NCBI RefSeq assembly: GCF_000698555.1
Contig: NZ_JFHE01000001.1
Coordinates: 1-64,000 of the forward strand
DNA length: 64,000 nt
DNA from: Caballeronia grimmiae
GTDB lineage: Bacteria; Pseudomonadota; Gammaproteobacteria; Burkholderiales; Burkholderiaceae
Reading direction: 5' to 3'
Below are positions 38,868 through 47,374 of this stretch, in pieces; the stretch's first letter is position 1; each line of letters begins with the position of its first letter. The notes below the pieces were generated by a model that saw nothing but the letters and a program-made list of their open reading frames with translations, was not told where the DNA came from and searched no databases. A program made the translations under genes and the position numbers.

Positions 38868-40148
38868 TTAGCGCGACGGCCGCGCCATCTTGCAGGTCGT
38901 CGCCTGCGCGGTGGCTTGAGCCGGCACGGCAAGCAGCGTGCGAAAGCCGTATCCCGAACCTTCGTTGTCGAACTGCACGCCCGGCGCGCCGGCCTTGTCC
39001 ATCTCCATCACGTAAAGGGGCTGAATCAGTTGATGATCGGCGGCGCGCATCGTCGACCGATGGAAGCCCCCGCCGTCGGACCGCATGCCTTCGAGCGCAC
39101 GCGCCACGGCGAGCGGATCGGCGCTGCCGGCGCGCGTCATGGCGGCGGCGAGCATGTCGATCATCATCGGCATGCGCAGCACGAGGTAATCGTCCGATGC
39201 GGCCGGAAAGCGCGCGCGGAACGCCCGGTAGTACGCGTCCGATTCCGCGCCGCCCGCGTTCGGATGCCAGTCCGCGACGGCGACCACGCGCTTCACGCCG
39301 GCATCGCCGAGCGCGGCCGGCGCGCCCAGACTATTGCCGTAGAAGGTGTAGAACTTCGTGTTCAGCCCTTGCTCGCGCGCGGCCTTGACCAGCAGCGTCA
39401 GATCGTTGCCCCAGTTGCCGGTGATGATCGCATCCGCCCCGCTCGCGCGAATCTTCGCGATATACGGCGCGAAGTCCTTCACGCGTCCGATCGGATGAAA
39501 CTCGTCGCCCGCGATCGCGACGTCGGGCCGCTTTTCCTGCAATGCGCGCCGCGCCTCGCGGCTCACGTCGTGACCGAAGCTGTAGTCCTGATTCAGCAAA
39601 TAGACTTTCTTCACGGCGTGGTCGCGCGCCAGCGCATCGGCGAGCGCGTCCATGCGCATGCCGGCATGGGCATCGAAACGGAAATGCCAGAAACTGCACG
39701 CGTCGTTGGTGAGCGCGGGATCGTCGGCGGAATAATTGAGGAACAGCACGCGGCGATCAGGCTCGCGTGCATTCTGCTTGTCGATTGCGGCGACGAGCGC
39801 CGCCGCTACCGCGGAACTGTTGCCCTGCATGACGAAGCCGATTTTCTCGTCGATCGCAGCGCGCAATTGCACGAGACTGGCTTCGCTGCTGCCCTTGCCG
39901 TCGAGCACGACAAGTTGCAGCGGATGCATGCCGTCGGCGAGCTTCACGCCGCCTTGCGCATTCACGCGCTCCACGCCGAAGCGCAGATTGCGCTCGACCG
40001 CCGCGCCCGCGTTCGCGAACGGGCCGGACATGCCTTCGATCATCGCGAGCTTGACCGGCGGCAGATCGGCGGCGCTGGCCTGAACGCATATGGACGCGAC
40101 GCACGCGAGCAGCCATCGCAATTTTTTCGGGGGATGAACGCTTGCCAT
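38868..40148 (-). CDS. ABC transporter substrate-binding protein (branched-chain amino acid/amide type)
   Basis: A 426-residue periplasmic binding protein of the LivJ-like type I fold. A signal peptide ends near Ala-Ser-Ala at 26. The mature part begins Leu-Pro-Pro-Val-Lys-Leu-Ala-Met-Ile-Glu-Gly-Met-Ser-Gly-Pro, typical of this family. No permease or ATPase genes are adjacent, so the partner transporter is elsewhere. The start at 40148 is preceded by CGGGAG-like sequence and is preferred over the long unconserved extension to 40313. Substrate unknown. Confidence 0.82.
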   Translation of the reverse strand: MASVHPPKKLRWLLACVASICVQASAADLPPVKLAMIEGMSGPFANAGAAVERNLRFGVERVNAQGGVKLADGMHPLQLVVLDGKGSSEASLVQLRAAIDEKIGFVMQGNSSAVAAALVAAIDKQNAREPDRRVLFLNYSADDPALTNDACSFWHFRFDAHAGMRMDALADALARDHAVKKVYLLNQDYSFGHDVSREARRALQEKRPDVAIAGDEFHPIGRVKDFAPYIAKIRASGADAIITGNWGNDLTLLVKAAREQGLNTKFYTFYGNSLGAPAALGDAGVKRVVAVADWHPNAGGAESDAYYRAFRARFPAASDDYLVLRMPMMIDMLAAAMTRAGSADPLAVARALEGMRSDGGGFHRSTMRAADHQLIQPLYVMEMDKAGAPGVQFDNEGSGYGFRTLLAVPAQATAQATTCKMARPSR

Positions 40149-40296
40149 CGATCCTTCCGGGAGAGAAGAAGCGCGGATCATAGGCCGGGCTGTGGGCGCG
40201 ACGCAAGAGCGCATGCATCTTGCGCCGCGTGTCAGAATCACGGAAAACGACGAACGATTCCCGCCTCTGCGCGGGAACAAGCACGTGGAGGCTGCA

Positions 40297-40812
40297 ATGC
40301 TGCAATCATTCATCCGTCTGCGCGGCGCGCTGGCATGCGCGGGGGCCGCGCTTCTGCTGTCGGCTTGCGCGCAACCGTGGCAGAACTATCAGCCGGGCGC
40401 GGATGCATCGACGATTACCGCGCGCCTCGGCCCGCCGCGCGAAGTCTATGACTTGCCCAACGGCGGCAAGCGCCTGATGTGGCCGACGCAGCCGCTCGGC
40501 GAATTCACCACCGCCGCTGATGTCGATGCGTCGGGCAGGATCGTCAGCGTGCGGCAAGTGCTCGACGAGAACGAGTTCTATAAAGCGCAGATCGGCACGT
40601 GGACGAAGGACGACGTCCTCGTGAACTTCGGCCGGCCGGTCGAAACGTCGTACTTTCCGCTGATGAAGCGGGAGGTATGGACGTACCGCTATATGGAAGC
40701 GAACTTCTGGTATCTGATGTACAGCTTCTATTTCGACGATCAGGGCGTCCTGCGCACGACGCAGAAATCGCCCGATCCGCTGCACGATCCCGACCGGCGC
40801 AGTCTCTTCTGA
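40297..40812 (+). CDS. BamE-like outer-membrane lipoprotein
   Basis: A 171-residue lipoprotein. The signal peptide ends in the lipobox Leu-Leu-Ser-Ala-Cys with Cys24 as the lipidated residue. The following region contains Thr-Ile-Thr-Ala-Arg-Leu-Gly-Pro-Pro and later Asp-Asp-Val-Leu-Val-Asn-Phe-Gly-Arg-Pro, two copies of the SmpA/BamE-type element. It is thus similar to, but longer than, BamE. GTGGAG precedes the ATG. Divergent from the binding-protein gene and convergent with leuA. A role in the envelope is likely, the exact one unknown. Confidence 0.72.
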   Translation: MLQSFIRLRGALACAGAALLLSACAQPWQNYQPGADASTITARLGPPREVYDLPNGGKRLMWPTQPLGEFTTAADVDASGRIVSVRQVLDENEFYKAQIGTWTKDDVLVNFGRPVETSYFPLMKREVWTYRYMEANFWYLMYSFYFDDQGVLRTTQKSPDPLHDPDRRSLF

Positions 40813-40826
40813 CGCAGCCCAAACGC

Positions 40827-40855
40827 AACGAAGCCCTCGCTCGGAGGGCTTCGTT
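40827..40855. terminator. Bidirectional terminator between the BamE-like gene and leuA
   Basis: A 12-bp perfect stem AACGAAGCCCTC / GAGGGCTTCGTT (40827-40838 and 40844-40855) with a 5-nt loop lies between the two convergent stops at 40812 and 40878. Confidence 0.82.
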
Positions 40856-40877
40856 GTTCAGGCGGGCCGCTCGCGAA

Positions 40878-42422
40878 TCAAAGCTGCGGATTGAGCTTTT
40901 CGACCTTCGAATGCAGCTTGTTCAGCGCCGCGATATACGCCTTCGCCGATGCCGCGACGATATCCGGATCGGTGCCCACGCCATTCACGATGCGCCCGCT
41001 CTTCGACAGACGCACCGTCACTTCGCCCTGCGCCTGCGTGCCGGTCGTGATCGCGTTGACCGAATACAGCACGAGTTCCGCACCACTATCCACCTTCGAT
41101 TCGATCGCGTGCAGCGTCGCATCGACGGGACCGTTGCCGCGCGCTTCGCCCGTGACTTCCGCGCCTTCCACCGCGAACACGACGCTCGCTTGCGGCTGCT
41201 CGCCGGTCTCCGAGTGCTGCTTCATCGAGACGAAGCGGAAATGCTCCTTGGCCTGCGCTTCCGCCGATTCTTCGGACACGATCTGCATGATGTCTTCGTC
41301 GAAGATTTCGGCCTTGCGGTCGGCGAGATCCTTGAAGCGGGCGAACGCGGCGTTGACGTCGGCTTCGGATTGCAGCGACACGCCCAACTCCTCGAGCCGC
41401 TGCTTGAACGCGTTACGGCCGGACAGCTTGCCGAGCACGATCTTGTTCGCGCTCCAGCCCACGTCTTCCGCGCGCATGATTTCGTAGGTGTCGCGCGCCT
41501 TGAGCACGCCGTCCTGGTGGATGCCCGACGCATGCGCGAACGCGTTCGCGCCGACCACCGCCTTGTTCGGCTGCACGACGAAACCCGTAATCTGCGACAC
41601 GAGCTTCGAGGTCGGGACGATCTGCGTCGTATCGATGCCGACATCCAGGCCGTAATAATCCTTGCGTGTCTTCACCGCCATCACGATTTCTTCGAGCGAC
41701 GTATTGCCGGCGCGCTCGCCCAAGCCGTTGATCGTGCATTCCACCTGACGCGCGCCGCCGATCTGCACGCCCGCGAGCGAGTTCGCCACGGCCATGCCGA
41801 GGTCGTCGTGGCAGTGCACGGAGAAGACTGCCTTGTCCGAATTCGGGATGCGCTCGCGCAGCGTCTTGACGAGGTTGCCGTACAGCTCGGGCACGCCGTA
41901 GCCGACCGTATCCGCGATATTGATCGTGCGCGCGCCTTCGGCAATGACGGCTTCCAGCACGCGGCACAGGAAGTCGATGTCCGAGCGGCTGCCGTCTTCC
42001 GGCGAGAACTCGACGTCGTCGGTGAACTTGCGCGCGAAGCGGACGGCGAGCCGCGCCTGCTCATAAACCTGCTCCGGCGTCATGCGCAGCTTCTTTTCCA
42101 TGTGCAGCGGCGACGTCGCGATGAACGTGTGGATGCGGAACTGGTTCGCGGGCTTGAGCGCATCGGCGGCGCGCTGAATGTCTTTGTCGTTGGCGCGGGC
42201 GAGCGAGCAGACCGTGCTGTCCTTCACGAGTGAGGCGATGGTGTTGATCGCGTCGAAATCGCCGTTCGAACTCGCCGCGAAGCCCGCTTCGATCACATCA
42301 ACTTTCATGCGCTCGAGCTGCTTGGCGATGCGAATCTTCTCCTCCTTCGTCATCGAAGCGCCGGGGGACTGCTCGCCGTCGCGCAAGGTCGTATCGAAGA
42401 TGATCAACTTGTCTGCTGCCAT
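40878..42422 (-). CDS. leuA: 2-isopropylmalate synthase
   Basis: A 514-residue enzyme joining 2-oxoisovalerate and acetyl-CoA, the first committed step of leucine synthesis. The catalytic barrel starts with [13 protein letters not shown]al ligands appear in Ser-Val-His-Cys-His-Asp-Asp, and the C-terminal LeuA regulatory domain (about 390-514) is complete, so feedback inhibition by leucine is expected. A leucine-rich leader ORF and attenuator-like hairpin precede it, suggesting transcriptional control by leucyl-tRNA supply. Confidence 0.96.
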   Translation of the reverse strand: MAADKLIIFDTTLRDGEQSPGASMTKEEKIRIAKQLERMKVDVIEAGFAASSNGDFDAINTIASLVKDSTVCSLARANDKDIQRAADALKPANQFRIHTFIATSPLHMEKKLRMTPEQVYEQARLAVRFARKFTDDVEFSPEDGSRSDIDFLCRVLEAVIAEGARTINIADTVGYGVPELYGNLVKTLRERIPNSDKAVFSVHCHDDLGMAVANSLAGVQIGGARQVECTINGLGERAGNTSLEEIVMAVKTRKDYYGLDVGIDTTQIVPTSKLVSQITGFVVQPNKAVVGANAFAHASGIHQDGVLKARDTYEIMRAEDVGWSANKIVLGKLSGRNAFKQRLEELGVSLQSEADVNAAFARFKDLADRKAEIFDEDIMQIVSEESAEAQAKEHFRFVSMKQHSETGEQPQASVVFAVEGAEVTGEARGNGPVDATLHAIESKVDSGAELVLYSVNAITTGTQAQGEVTVRLSKSGRIVNGVGTDPDIVAASAKAYIAALNKLHSKVEKLNPQL

Positions 42423-42469
42423 TTTGGGCTCCTGTGGGGAGATTTATCGATTGTTGGGAATATCGAGAT

Positions 42470-42521
42470 GAAACGACAAAACGGAATCCGGGTGTTCGCG
42501 CCACCGCTGGCGTCGAAAACC
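42470..42521 (-). promoter_or_regulatory. Attenuator-like hairpin in the leuA leader
   Basis: On the minus strand GGTTTTCG, A, CGCCA, loop GCGG, TGGCG, CGAACACC form a 13-bp stem with one mismatch and one bulge (42491-42521). An 8-nt spacer and the T-rich CCGTTTTGTCGTTT follow (42471-42484). The leucine-codon region upstream contains GCGCC that could pair with the GGCGC of this stem as an antiterminator. The 8-nt spacer makes it an imperfect intrinsic terminator. Confidence 0.5.
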
Positions 42522-42550
42522 TTGAACGAGCAGACGGGAGGCGAGAAGAA

Positions 42551-42637
42551 TCAGCGCGCGAGCGGCGCTAGTAGCGATAGCGCGCGTAGCAGCGCACCAG
42601 CCGGAGAAAACGAGAGGGGGAACGAAGAAAAGTTCAT
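42551..42637 (-). CDS. Leucine-rich leader peptide upstream of leuA (proposed leuL)
   Basis: A 28-codon ORF, ATG at 42637 and TGA at 42551, not previously listed because of its size. It contains seven leucines, six of them in the last thirteen codons, and four of the seven use CTA, a rare codon in a GC-rich genome. Codons 16-23 read Leu-Leu-Arg-Ala-Leu-Ser-Leu-Leu. This is the signature of an attenuation control peptide as in enterobacterial leuL. A promoter (42644-42672) ends just before the ATG and a terminator-like hairpin lies between the ORF and leuA. Confidence 0.72.
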   Translation of the reverse strand: MNFSSFPLSFSPAGALLRALSLLAPLAR

Positions 42638-42643
42638 TCGAAA

Positions 42644-42672
42644 ACTATAACGGCTTTTGGATACGCGTGCAA
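42644..42672 (-). promoter_or_regulatory. Promoter of the leuL-leuA transcript
   Basis: On the minus strand TTGCAC (42667-42672) and TATAGT (42644-42649) are separated by 17 bases. The expected start point, 7 bases past the -10, coincides with the A of the leader ATG at 42637, so the leader mRNA may begin at or within a base or two of its start codon. Confidence 0.7.
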
Positions 42673-42731
42673 TGAGGCTTTCCGATGGGATTCATAGCCG
42701 GGACATTTGCTTTCTCGAGCGGGGCCATAAA

Positions 42732-42767
42732 ACAAAAAAGCCTGCGTTCGCGACGAAGCAGGCTTTT
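42732..42767 (-). terminator. Terminator downstream of the NlpC/P60 gene
   Basis: AAAAGCCTGC (42736-42745) pairs with GCAGGCTTTT (42758-42767), with an inner TTCG/CGAA extension; the minus strand continues TTTTTTGTTTT. It ends the peptidase transcript 32 bases after its stop and insulates leuA. Confidence 0.88.
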
Positions 42768-42798
42768 CGTTGACTGTCATAAGACAGCGACCGGTCGA

Positions 42799-43455
42799 TC
42801 AGTAGCCGCCGAGCGTCGCGCTTACGCGCTGACGCAATTCGCTGCCGTCGCCGATCTGGGCATTCTCGATACGGCGCGCACCCTGGAAACGCTGTTCCCA
42901 GTAGCCGCTTTCCATGTCGTCGACGCGAATCGTGCTGCCGGTGGACGGCGAATGCACGAACTTGTTGTCGCCGATATAGATGCCAACGTGCGAGAACGAC
43001 CGGCGCATCGTATTGAAGAACACGAGATCGCCCGGCTTCAGATCCGACACGCGGACCTTCTCGCCCACACGGCTCATTTCTTCCGCGCGGCGCGGCAGCG
43101 TCATGCCGAGCGTGTCCTGAAACACGTAGCGCACGAAGCCGCTGCAATCGAGGCCGGAGTCCGGCGTATTGCCGCCCCAGCGATAACGCACGCCGATCAT
43201 GTTGAGCGCGCCGACGACTACGTCGCCCGCTTTGCTCGCCATGCCAGAAAGGAAAGACTTCGCGCCGCCGGGAGTGCTCGTGGTGTCGAGCGTGGCTGCA
43301 TCGGTGGGCTTCGAAGTGAGATTGCCGTTGCCGGCATTTTGGCTGTAACTGTTGACTTCGTCGGCAAACGCGCCCGAAGTTGTTGTCATCAGAAGGCCGA
43401 TCAACATGCCAGCGGCAGCGCGCGCGCATGTCTGAGTCAGTGTGAGTGGCTGCAT
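42799..43455 (-). CDS. NlpC/P60 (C40) cell-wall peptidase
   Basis: A 218-residue exported peptidoglycan hydrolase. A signal peptide ends near Gly-Ala-Phe-Ala at 31. The NlpC/P60 domain (about 78-205) has the catalytic triad: Cys104 in Leu-Asp-Cys-Ser-Gly-Phe-Val, His156 in Ser-His-Val-Gly-Ile-Tyr and His168 in Val-His-Ser-Pro. This family cleaves D-Glu-meso-DAP type bonds in stem peptides. The start at 43455 removes an unconserved extension to 43530. Monocistronic, with a strong terminator. Confidence 0.88.
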   Translation of the reverse strand: MQPLTLTQTCARAAAGMLIGLLMTTTSGAFADEVNSYSQNAGNGNLTSKPTDAATLDTTSTPGGAKSFLSGMASKAGDVVVGALNMIGVRYRWGGNTPDSGLDCSGFVRYVFQDTLGMTLPRRAEEMSRVGEKVRVSDLKPGDLVFFNTMRRSFSHVGIYIGDNKFVHSPSTGSTIRVDDMESGYWEQRFQGARRIENAQIGDGSELRQRVSATLGGY

Positions 43456-43602
43456 CGGTCGGTAGGTTTTACAATTAAAGACTGAAAAATCAGTGAGATA
43501 TGCGAAAGTTTGAACGCATACTAGCCACAAAGTATTTAACTGTCAAAAGAAATAGAAAAATACAATGGACGCGGACACGCAATTGACGAAAAAGAAAGAT
43601 TT

Positions 43603-45201
43603 TTAGGAATTAAGGGCAGCCGCCAGCAGCTTTCGTGTGTATTCGTCCGACGGATTCGCAAAAATCTTCTCCACGTCCCCGGCTTCGACGACATTTCCAT
43701 CTCGCATCACCGCGACCCGGTGCGCCATCGCGCCGATCACCTGCAAGTCGTGGCTGATGAAGACGTAACCCAAATTGTGCTTTCTTTGAATATCGGCAAG
43801 AAGCGCCAGAACTTGAGTCTGGATTGAGACATCGAGCGCGCTGGTCGGTTCGTCGAGAATCAAAATACTCGGCTCGAGCACGAGTGCGCGTGCAATCGCG
43901 ATGCGTTGCCGCTGGCCGCCCGAGAACTCGTGCGGATAGCGCGTGAGCGCGGTGCGATCCAGCCCGACCTCACGCAATACGGCGATGACCTTGGCGCGCC
44001 GTGCATCTGCGTTGAGTTCCGGCCGGTGCAGCGCCAGCCCTTCCCCGACGATCCGCTCCACCGTCTGCCGTGGCGAAAGCGAACTGAACGGGTCCTGAAA
44101 CACCACTTGCAGGTTTGAGCGCAGCACCGTTTTTTCGCGTCCGCGAAAATCCTGCAGCGCCTTTCCCTGGAACTCGACGCTGCCGTGCGAGATGCGTTGC
44201 AGGCCGAGCAGCGCCATCGCGAGCGTGGACTTCCCCGATCCCGATTCCCCGACGATCCCGAGCGTTTCCCCTTGCCGGACCGAGAGCGTGACGTCATCGA
44301 CCGCCTTGAAGCGGCCACGCCCGAACCAGCCGGCAAAGCCCGGCAGCCGCGTCGGATATTCCACGCGGACGTCTTTCGCATCGAGCAGCACGGGCGCGAT
44401 CGGCAGCACCGGCAGCACGCTGCGCTTCGGCCGGCTCTGCAAGAGGCGCTGCGTATAGGGATGCTGCGGCGCCTCGAAGATGGCATCGACCGTGCCGCTT
44501 TCGACGAGCACGCCCTTCTCCATCACCGCGACGCGCTGTGCAAACCGCCGCACGAGATTCAAATCGTGCGTGATGAGCAGCACCGCCATGCCGCGCTTGG
44601 CAGCCTCGTCGCGCTGCAGCTCGAGCAGCAGTTCGACGATCTGCGCGCGGATCGTCACGTCGAGCGCGGTCGTCGGCTCGTCGGCGAGCAGGAGGCGCGG
44701 CCTGCACGCGAGCGCCATCGCGATCATCACGCGCTGCCGCTGTCCGCCCGAGAGCTGATGCGGATAGCTGTCGACGCGTCGCTCCGGCTCGGTGATGCCG
44801 GTGCGCGCCAGCAGCGCGATAGCCCGCTCGCGCGCCTCGCGCGGACTTGCGCCGTCATGGAGCTGGATGGTTTCGCTGATCTGATCGCCCACCGTGTAGA
44901 GCGGGTTCAGCGCGGTCATCGGCTCCTGAAAGATCATCGCGATATCGGAGCCGCGCAGGCCGCGCATCGCGTGCTCGCTTTTCGTGAGCAACTCCTCTCC
45001 GGCGAAGCGGACAGAGCCGCTGACTTCCGCATCGCGGATGAGCCGCAGGATCGACAGCGCCGTCACGCTCTTGCCCGAACCGGATTCGCCGACGAGCGCC
45101 ACGCGCTCACCGGGCCGAATGTCGAGACTCACGCCGTCGACTGCCATGGTGTCGCCAAAGCGCACGCGCAGATCGTCGATGGACAGCAACGGTTCGCTCA
45201 C
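43603..45201 (-). CDS. yejF: Peptide ABC transporter, dual ATPase (YejF-like, GTG start)
   Basis: A 532-residue protein with two ABC ATPase domains. Each has Walker A Gly-Glu-Ser-Gly-Ser-Gly-Lys-Ser and a signature loop, Leu-Ser-Gly-Gly-Gln-Arg-Gln-Arg and Phe-Ser-Gly-Gly-Gln-Arg-Gln-Arg, followed by Asp-Glu-Pro-Thr. The C-terminal oligopeptide-transporter extension follows the first domain. The GTG start at 45201 overlaps the permease stop (GTGA), which fixes it. Powers the YejB/YejE channel for uptake of short peptides. Confidence 0.87.
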   Translation of the reverse strand: MSEPLLSIDDLRVRFGDTMAVDGVSLDIRPGERVALVGESGSGKSVTALSILRLIRDAEVSGSVRFAGEELLTKSEHAMRGLRGSDIAMIFQEPMTALNPLYTVGDQISETIQLHDGASPREARERAIALLARTGITEPERRVDSYPHQLSGGQRQRVMIAMALACRPRLLLADEPTTALDVTIRAQIVELLLELQRDEAAKRGMAVLLITHDLNLVRRFAQRVAVMEKGVLVESGTVDAIFEAPQHPYTQRLLQSRPKRSVLPVLPIAPVLLDAKDVRVEYPTRLPGFAGWFGRGRFKAVDDVTLSVRQGETLGIVGESGSGKSTLAMALLGLQRISHGSVEFQGKALQDFRGREKTVLRSNLQVVFQDPFSSLSPRQTVERIVGEGLALHRPELNADARRAKVIAVLREVGLDRTALTRYPHEFSGGQRQRIAIARALVLEPSILILDEPTSALDVSIQTQVLALLADIQRKHNLGYVFISHDLQVIGAMAHRVAVMRDGNVVEAGDVEKIFANPSDEYTRKLLAAALNS

Positions 45202-46310
45202 TGCCCGCCTCCCGCTTTCACCGCATCCGCGATGCGTGTGTCGAGCGCGTTGCGCAGGGCGTCGCCCATGAACGTGAGCAGCAGCAGCGTCGCGACGAGC
45301 ACGCCGAAGGTCGACAGCGAAATCCACCACGCATCCAGATTCGCTTTGCCCTGCGCGAGCAGTTCGCCGAGCGAAGGCGTCGGCGACGGCACGCCGAGGC
45401 CAAGAAAATCGAGGCTCGTGAGCGCGAGAATCGCCCCGCTCATCCGGAACGGCAGGAACGTGATGACCGGCGTCAGGCTATTGGGCAGCACGTGTCGCCA
45501 GATGATCTGCCAGTTAGACAGGCCCATCGCGCGGGCGGCGCGCACGTAGTCCTGCGTGCGATTGCGCAAAAACTCCGCGCGCACGTAGTCCGATAGCCCG
45601 ATCCACCCGAACAGCGACAGCAGCACGATGAGCAGCACGAGACTCGGCTCGAAAATCGACGCGAAGATGATCAGCAGATAAAGCTCCGGCAACGCGCTCC
45701 AGATCTCGATCAATCGCTGCCCGACGATATCCGTCCTGCCCCCGAAGAAGCCCTGCACCGCGCCCGCCACCACGCCCAGCACCGTGCCGATGGCCGTCAG
45801 CACCAGCGCGAACAGCACCGACACGCGAAAGCCGTAAAGGAGCCGCGCGAACACGTCGCGGCCGCGATCATCGGTGCCGAGCCAGTTTTCACGCGAAGGC
45901 GGCGCGGGGTTCGAGCCCTTCGAGAAGTAATTGAGCGTGTCGTAGTAATAGTGATTCGGCGGATACACCGCAAAGTTGCCGGGCGCGCTGAAGCGGTCGC
46001 GCACGAAGGGATCGAGATAATCGGCCGGCGTCGGGAAGTCGCCACCGAAGGTGGTTTCCGGATAGGTCTTCGCGAGCGGGAAGTACAACTGCCCCTGATA
46101 GCGCACGACGAGCGGCTTGTCGTTCGACCACAGCGGTCCGGCGAGACTGATGACGAACGCCGCAACGAAGAGCACGAGGCTCCAGTAGCCCAGCCGGTTC
46201 TGCCGGAAGCGCAGCCACACGCGCCGTCCGGGCGTGATCGATACTTCGCTCGAAAGCGGCTGGCCGTCGCTGGCGGTCGCGGCGCGGCGCGACGATGCGG
46301 CTCGATTCAA
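45198..46310 (-). CDS. yejE: Peptide ABC transporter permease (YejE-like, TTG start)
   Basis: A 370-residue inner-membrane permease of the DppC/YejE type, with an N-terminal helix (about 40-58), a long periplasmic loop typical for YejE, and a C-terminal membrane domain carrying the EAA-like motif Arg-Ala-Ala-Arg-Ala-Met-Gly-Leu-Ser. No ATG is available near the domain start. TTG at 46310 has GGAG six bases upstream and lies 2 bases from the yejB stop, so I choose it; the frame to 46592 is a shadow of yejB. Confidence 0.84.
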   Translation of the reverse strand: MNRAASSRRAATASDGQPLSSEVSITPGRRVWLRFRQNRLGYWSLVLFVAAFVISLAGPLWSNDKPLVVRYQGQLYFPLAKTYPETTFGGDFPTPADYLDPFVRDRFSAPGNFAVYPPNHYYYDTLNYFSKGSNPAPPSRENWLGTDDRGRDVFARLLYGFRVSVLFALVLTAIGTVLGVVAGAVQGFFGGRTDIVGQRLIEIWSALPELYLLIIFASIFEPSLVLLIVLLSLFGWIGLSDYVRAEFLRNRTQDYVRAARAMGLSNWQIIWRHVLPNSLTPVITFLPFRMSGAILALTSLDFLGLGVPSPTPSLGELLAQGKANLDAWWISLSTFGVLVATLLLLTFMGDALRNALDTRIADAVKAGGGQ

Positions 46311-46312
46311 AG

Positions 46313-47362
46313 TCAGCGCTCCAGTTGCTTGAATTGAATGCGCGGATCGACCCAGACGTAGCAGAGGTCCGAGATGAGCTTCGTCGCGAGCCCGATCAGC
46401 GTGAAGAGATAGAGCGTGCCGAGCACGACGGGATAATCGCGCCGCACGACGGATTCGTACGAAAGCAGCCCGAGGCCGTCGAGCGAAAACAGCGTTTCGA
46501 TCAGCAGGCTGCCCGTGAAGAACGCGCCGATGAATGCCGCCGGAAAACCGACGATCAGCGGCAGCAGCGCGTTGCGAAACACGTGCTTCCACAGCACGCG
46601 CCGCTCCGACAAGCCTTTGGCGCGCGCGGTCAACACGTACTGCTTGCGGATTTCATCGAGGAAGGCGTTCTTCGTGAGCATCGTGACGATGGCGAAACTG
46701 CCGACCACCGACGCCACCACCGGCAAGGTGATGTGCCACAGATAATCGACGATCTTCCCGCCGAGCGAGAGCGTCGCCCAGTTATCCGAAGTCAGATTGC
46801 GCAGCGGAAACAGTTGCAGGAACGTGCCGCCGCCGAACAGCACGAGCAGCAGCACGCCGAGGACGAAGCCTGGAATCGCGAAGCCGATCAGCACGATGAG
46901 GCTCGTCGCGACATCGAAGCGCGAGCCGTTTCTCACCGCTTTCGCGATGCCGAGCGGCACCGATATCAGATAGGTGATGAAGAACGTCCATAAGCCGATG
47001 CTGATCGACACCGGCAGCTTCGACACGATGAGCGACCACACGCTCTGATGCCGGAAGTAGCTTTCGCCGAGATCGAAGCGCGCGAACTTGCCGAGCATCG
47101 ACAGGTAACGTTCGAGCGGCGGCTTGTCGAAGCCGTACAGCGCCTTCAGTTGTGCAATCTGTTGCGCATCGACGCCGGTATGCGCGCGCATGCCGAAGCC
47201 CCCGCCCCCGCCACCGCCCTCCGCATTGCCGCGCCGCAAATCATGCACGGCCTGCTCGACCGGCCCGCCCGGCACAAACTGGATCACAACGAACGTGAGC
47301 GTGAGCACGCCGATGAGCGTCGGGATCATCAACAGAATGCGCTTTGCGATGTAGCTCCACAT
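46313..47362 (-). CDS. yejB: Peptide ABC transporter permease (YejB-like)
   Basis: A 349-residue permease of the DppB/OppB type with six predicted helices. The N-terminus Met-Trp-Ser-Tyr-Ile-Ala-Lys-Arg-Ile and the loop Thr-Ala-Arg-Ala-Lys-Gly-Leu-Ser match YejB. A glycine-rich segment (about 48-57) lies in the first periplasmic loop. It is placed between the binding protein (12 bases upstream) and yejE. Confidence 0.88.
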   Translation of the reverse strand: MWSYIAKRILLMIPTLIGVLTLTFVVIQFVPGGPVEQAVHDLRRGNAEGGGGGGGFGMRAHTGVDAQQIAQLKALYGFDKPPLERYLSMLGKFARFDLGESYFRHQSVWSLIVSKLPVSISIGLWTFFITYLISVPLGIAKAVRNGSRFDVATSLIVLIGFAIPGFVLGVLLLVLFGGGTFLQLFPLRNLTSDNWATLSLGGKIVDYLWHITLPVVASVVGSFAIVTMLTKNAFLDEIRKQYVLTARAKGLSERRVLWKHVFRNALLPLIVGFPAAFIGAFFTGSLLIETLFSLDGLGLLSYESVVRRDYPVVLGTLYLFTLIGLATKLISDLCYVWVDPRIQFKQLER

Positions 47363-47374
47363 GCTCTTCGTCCT

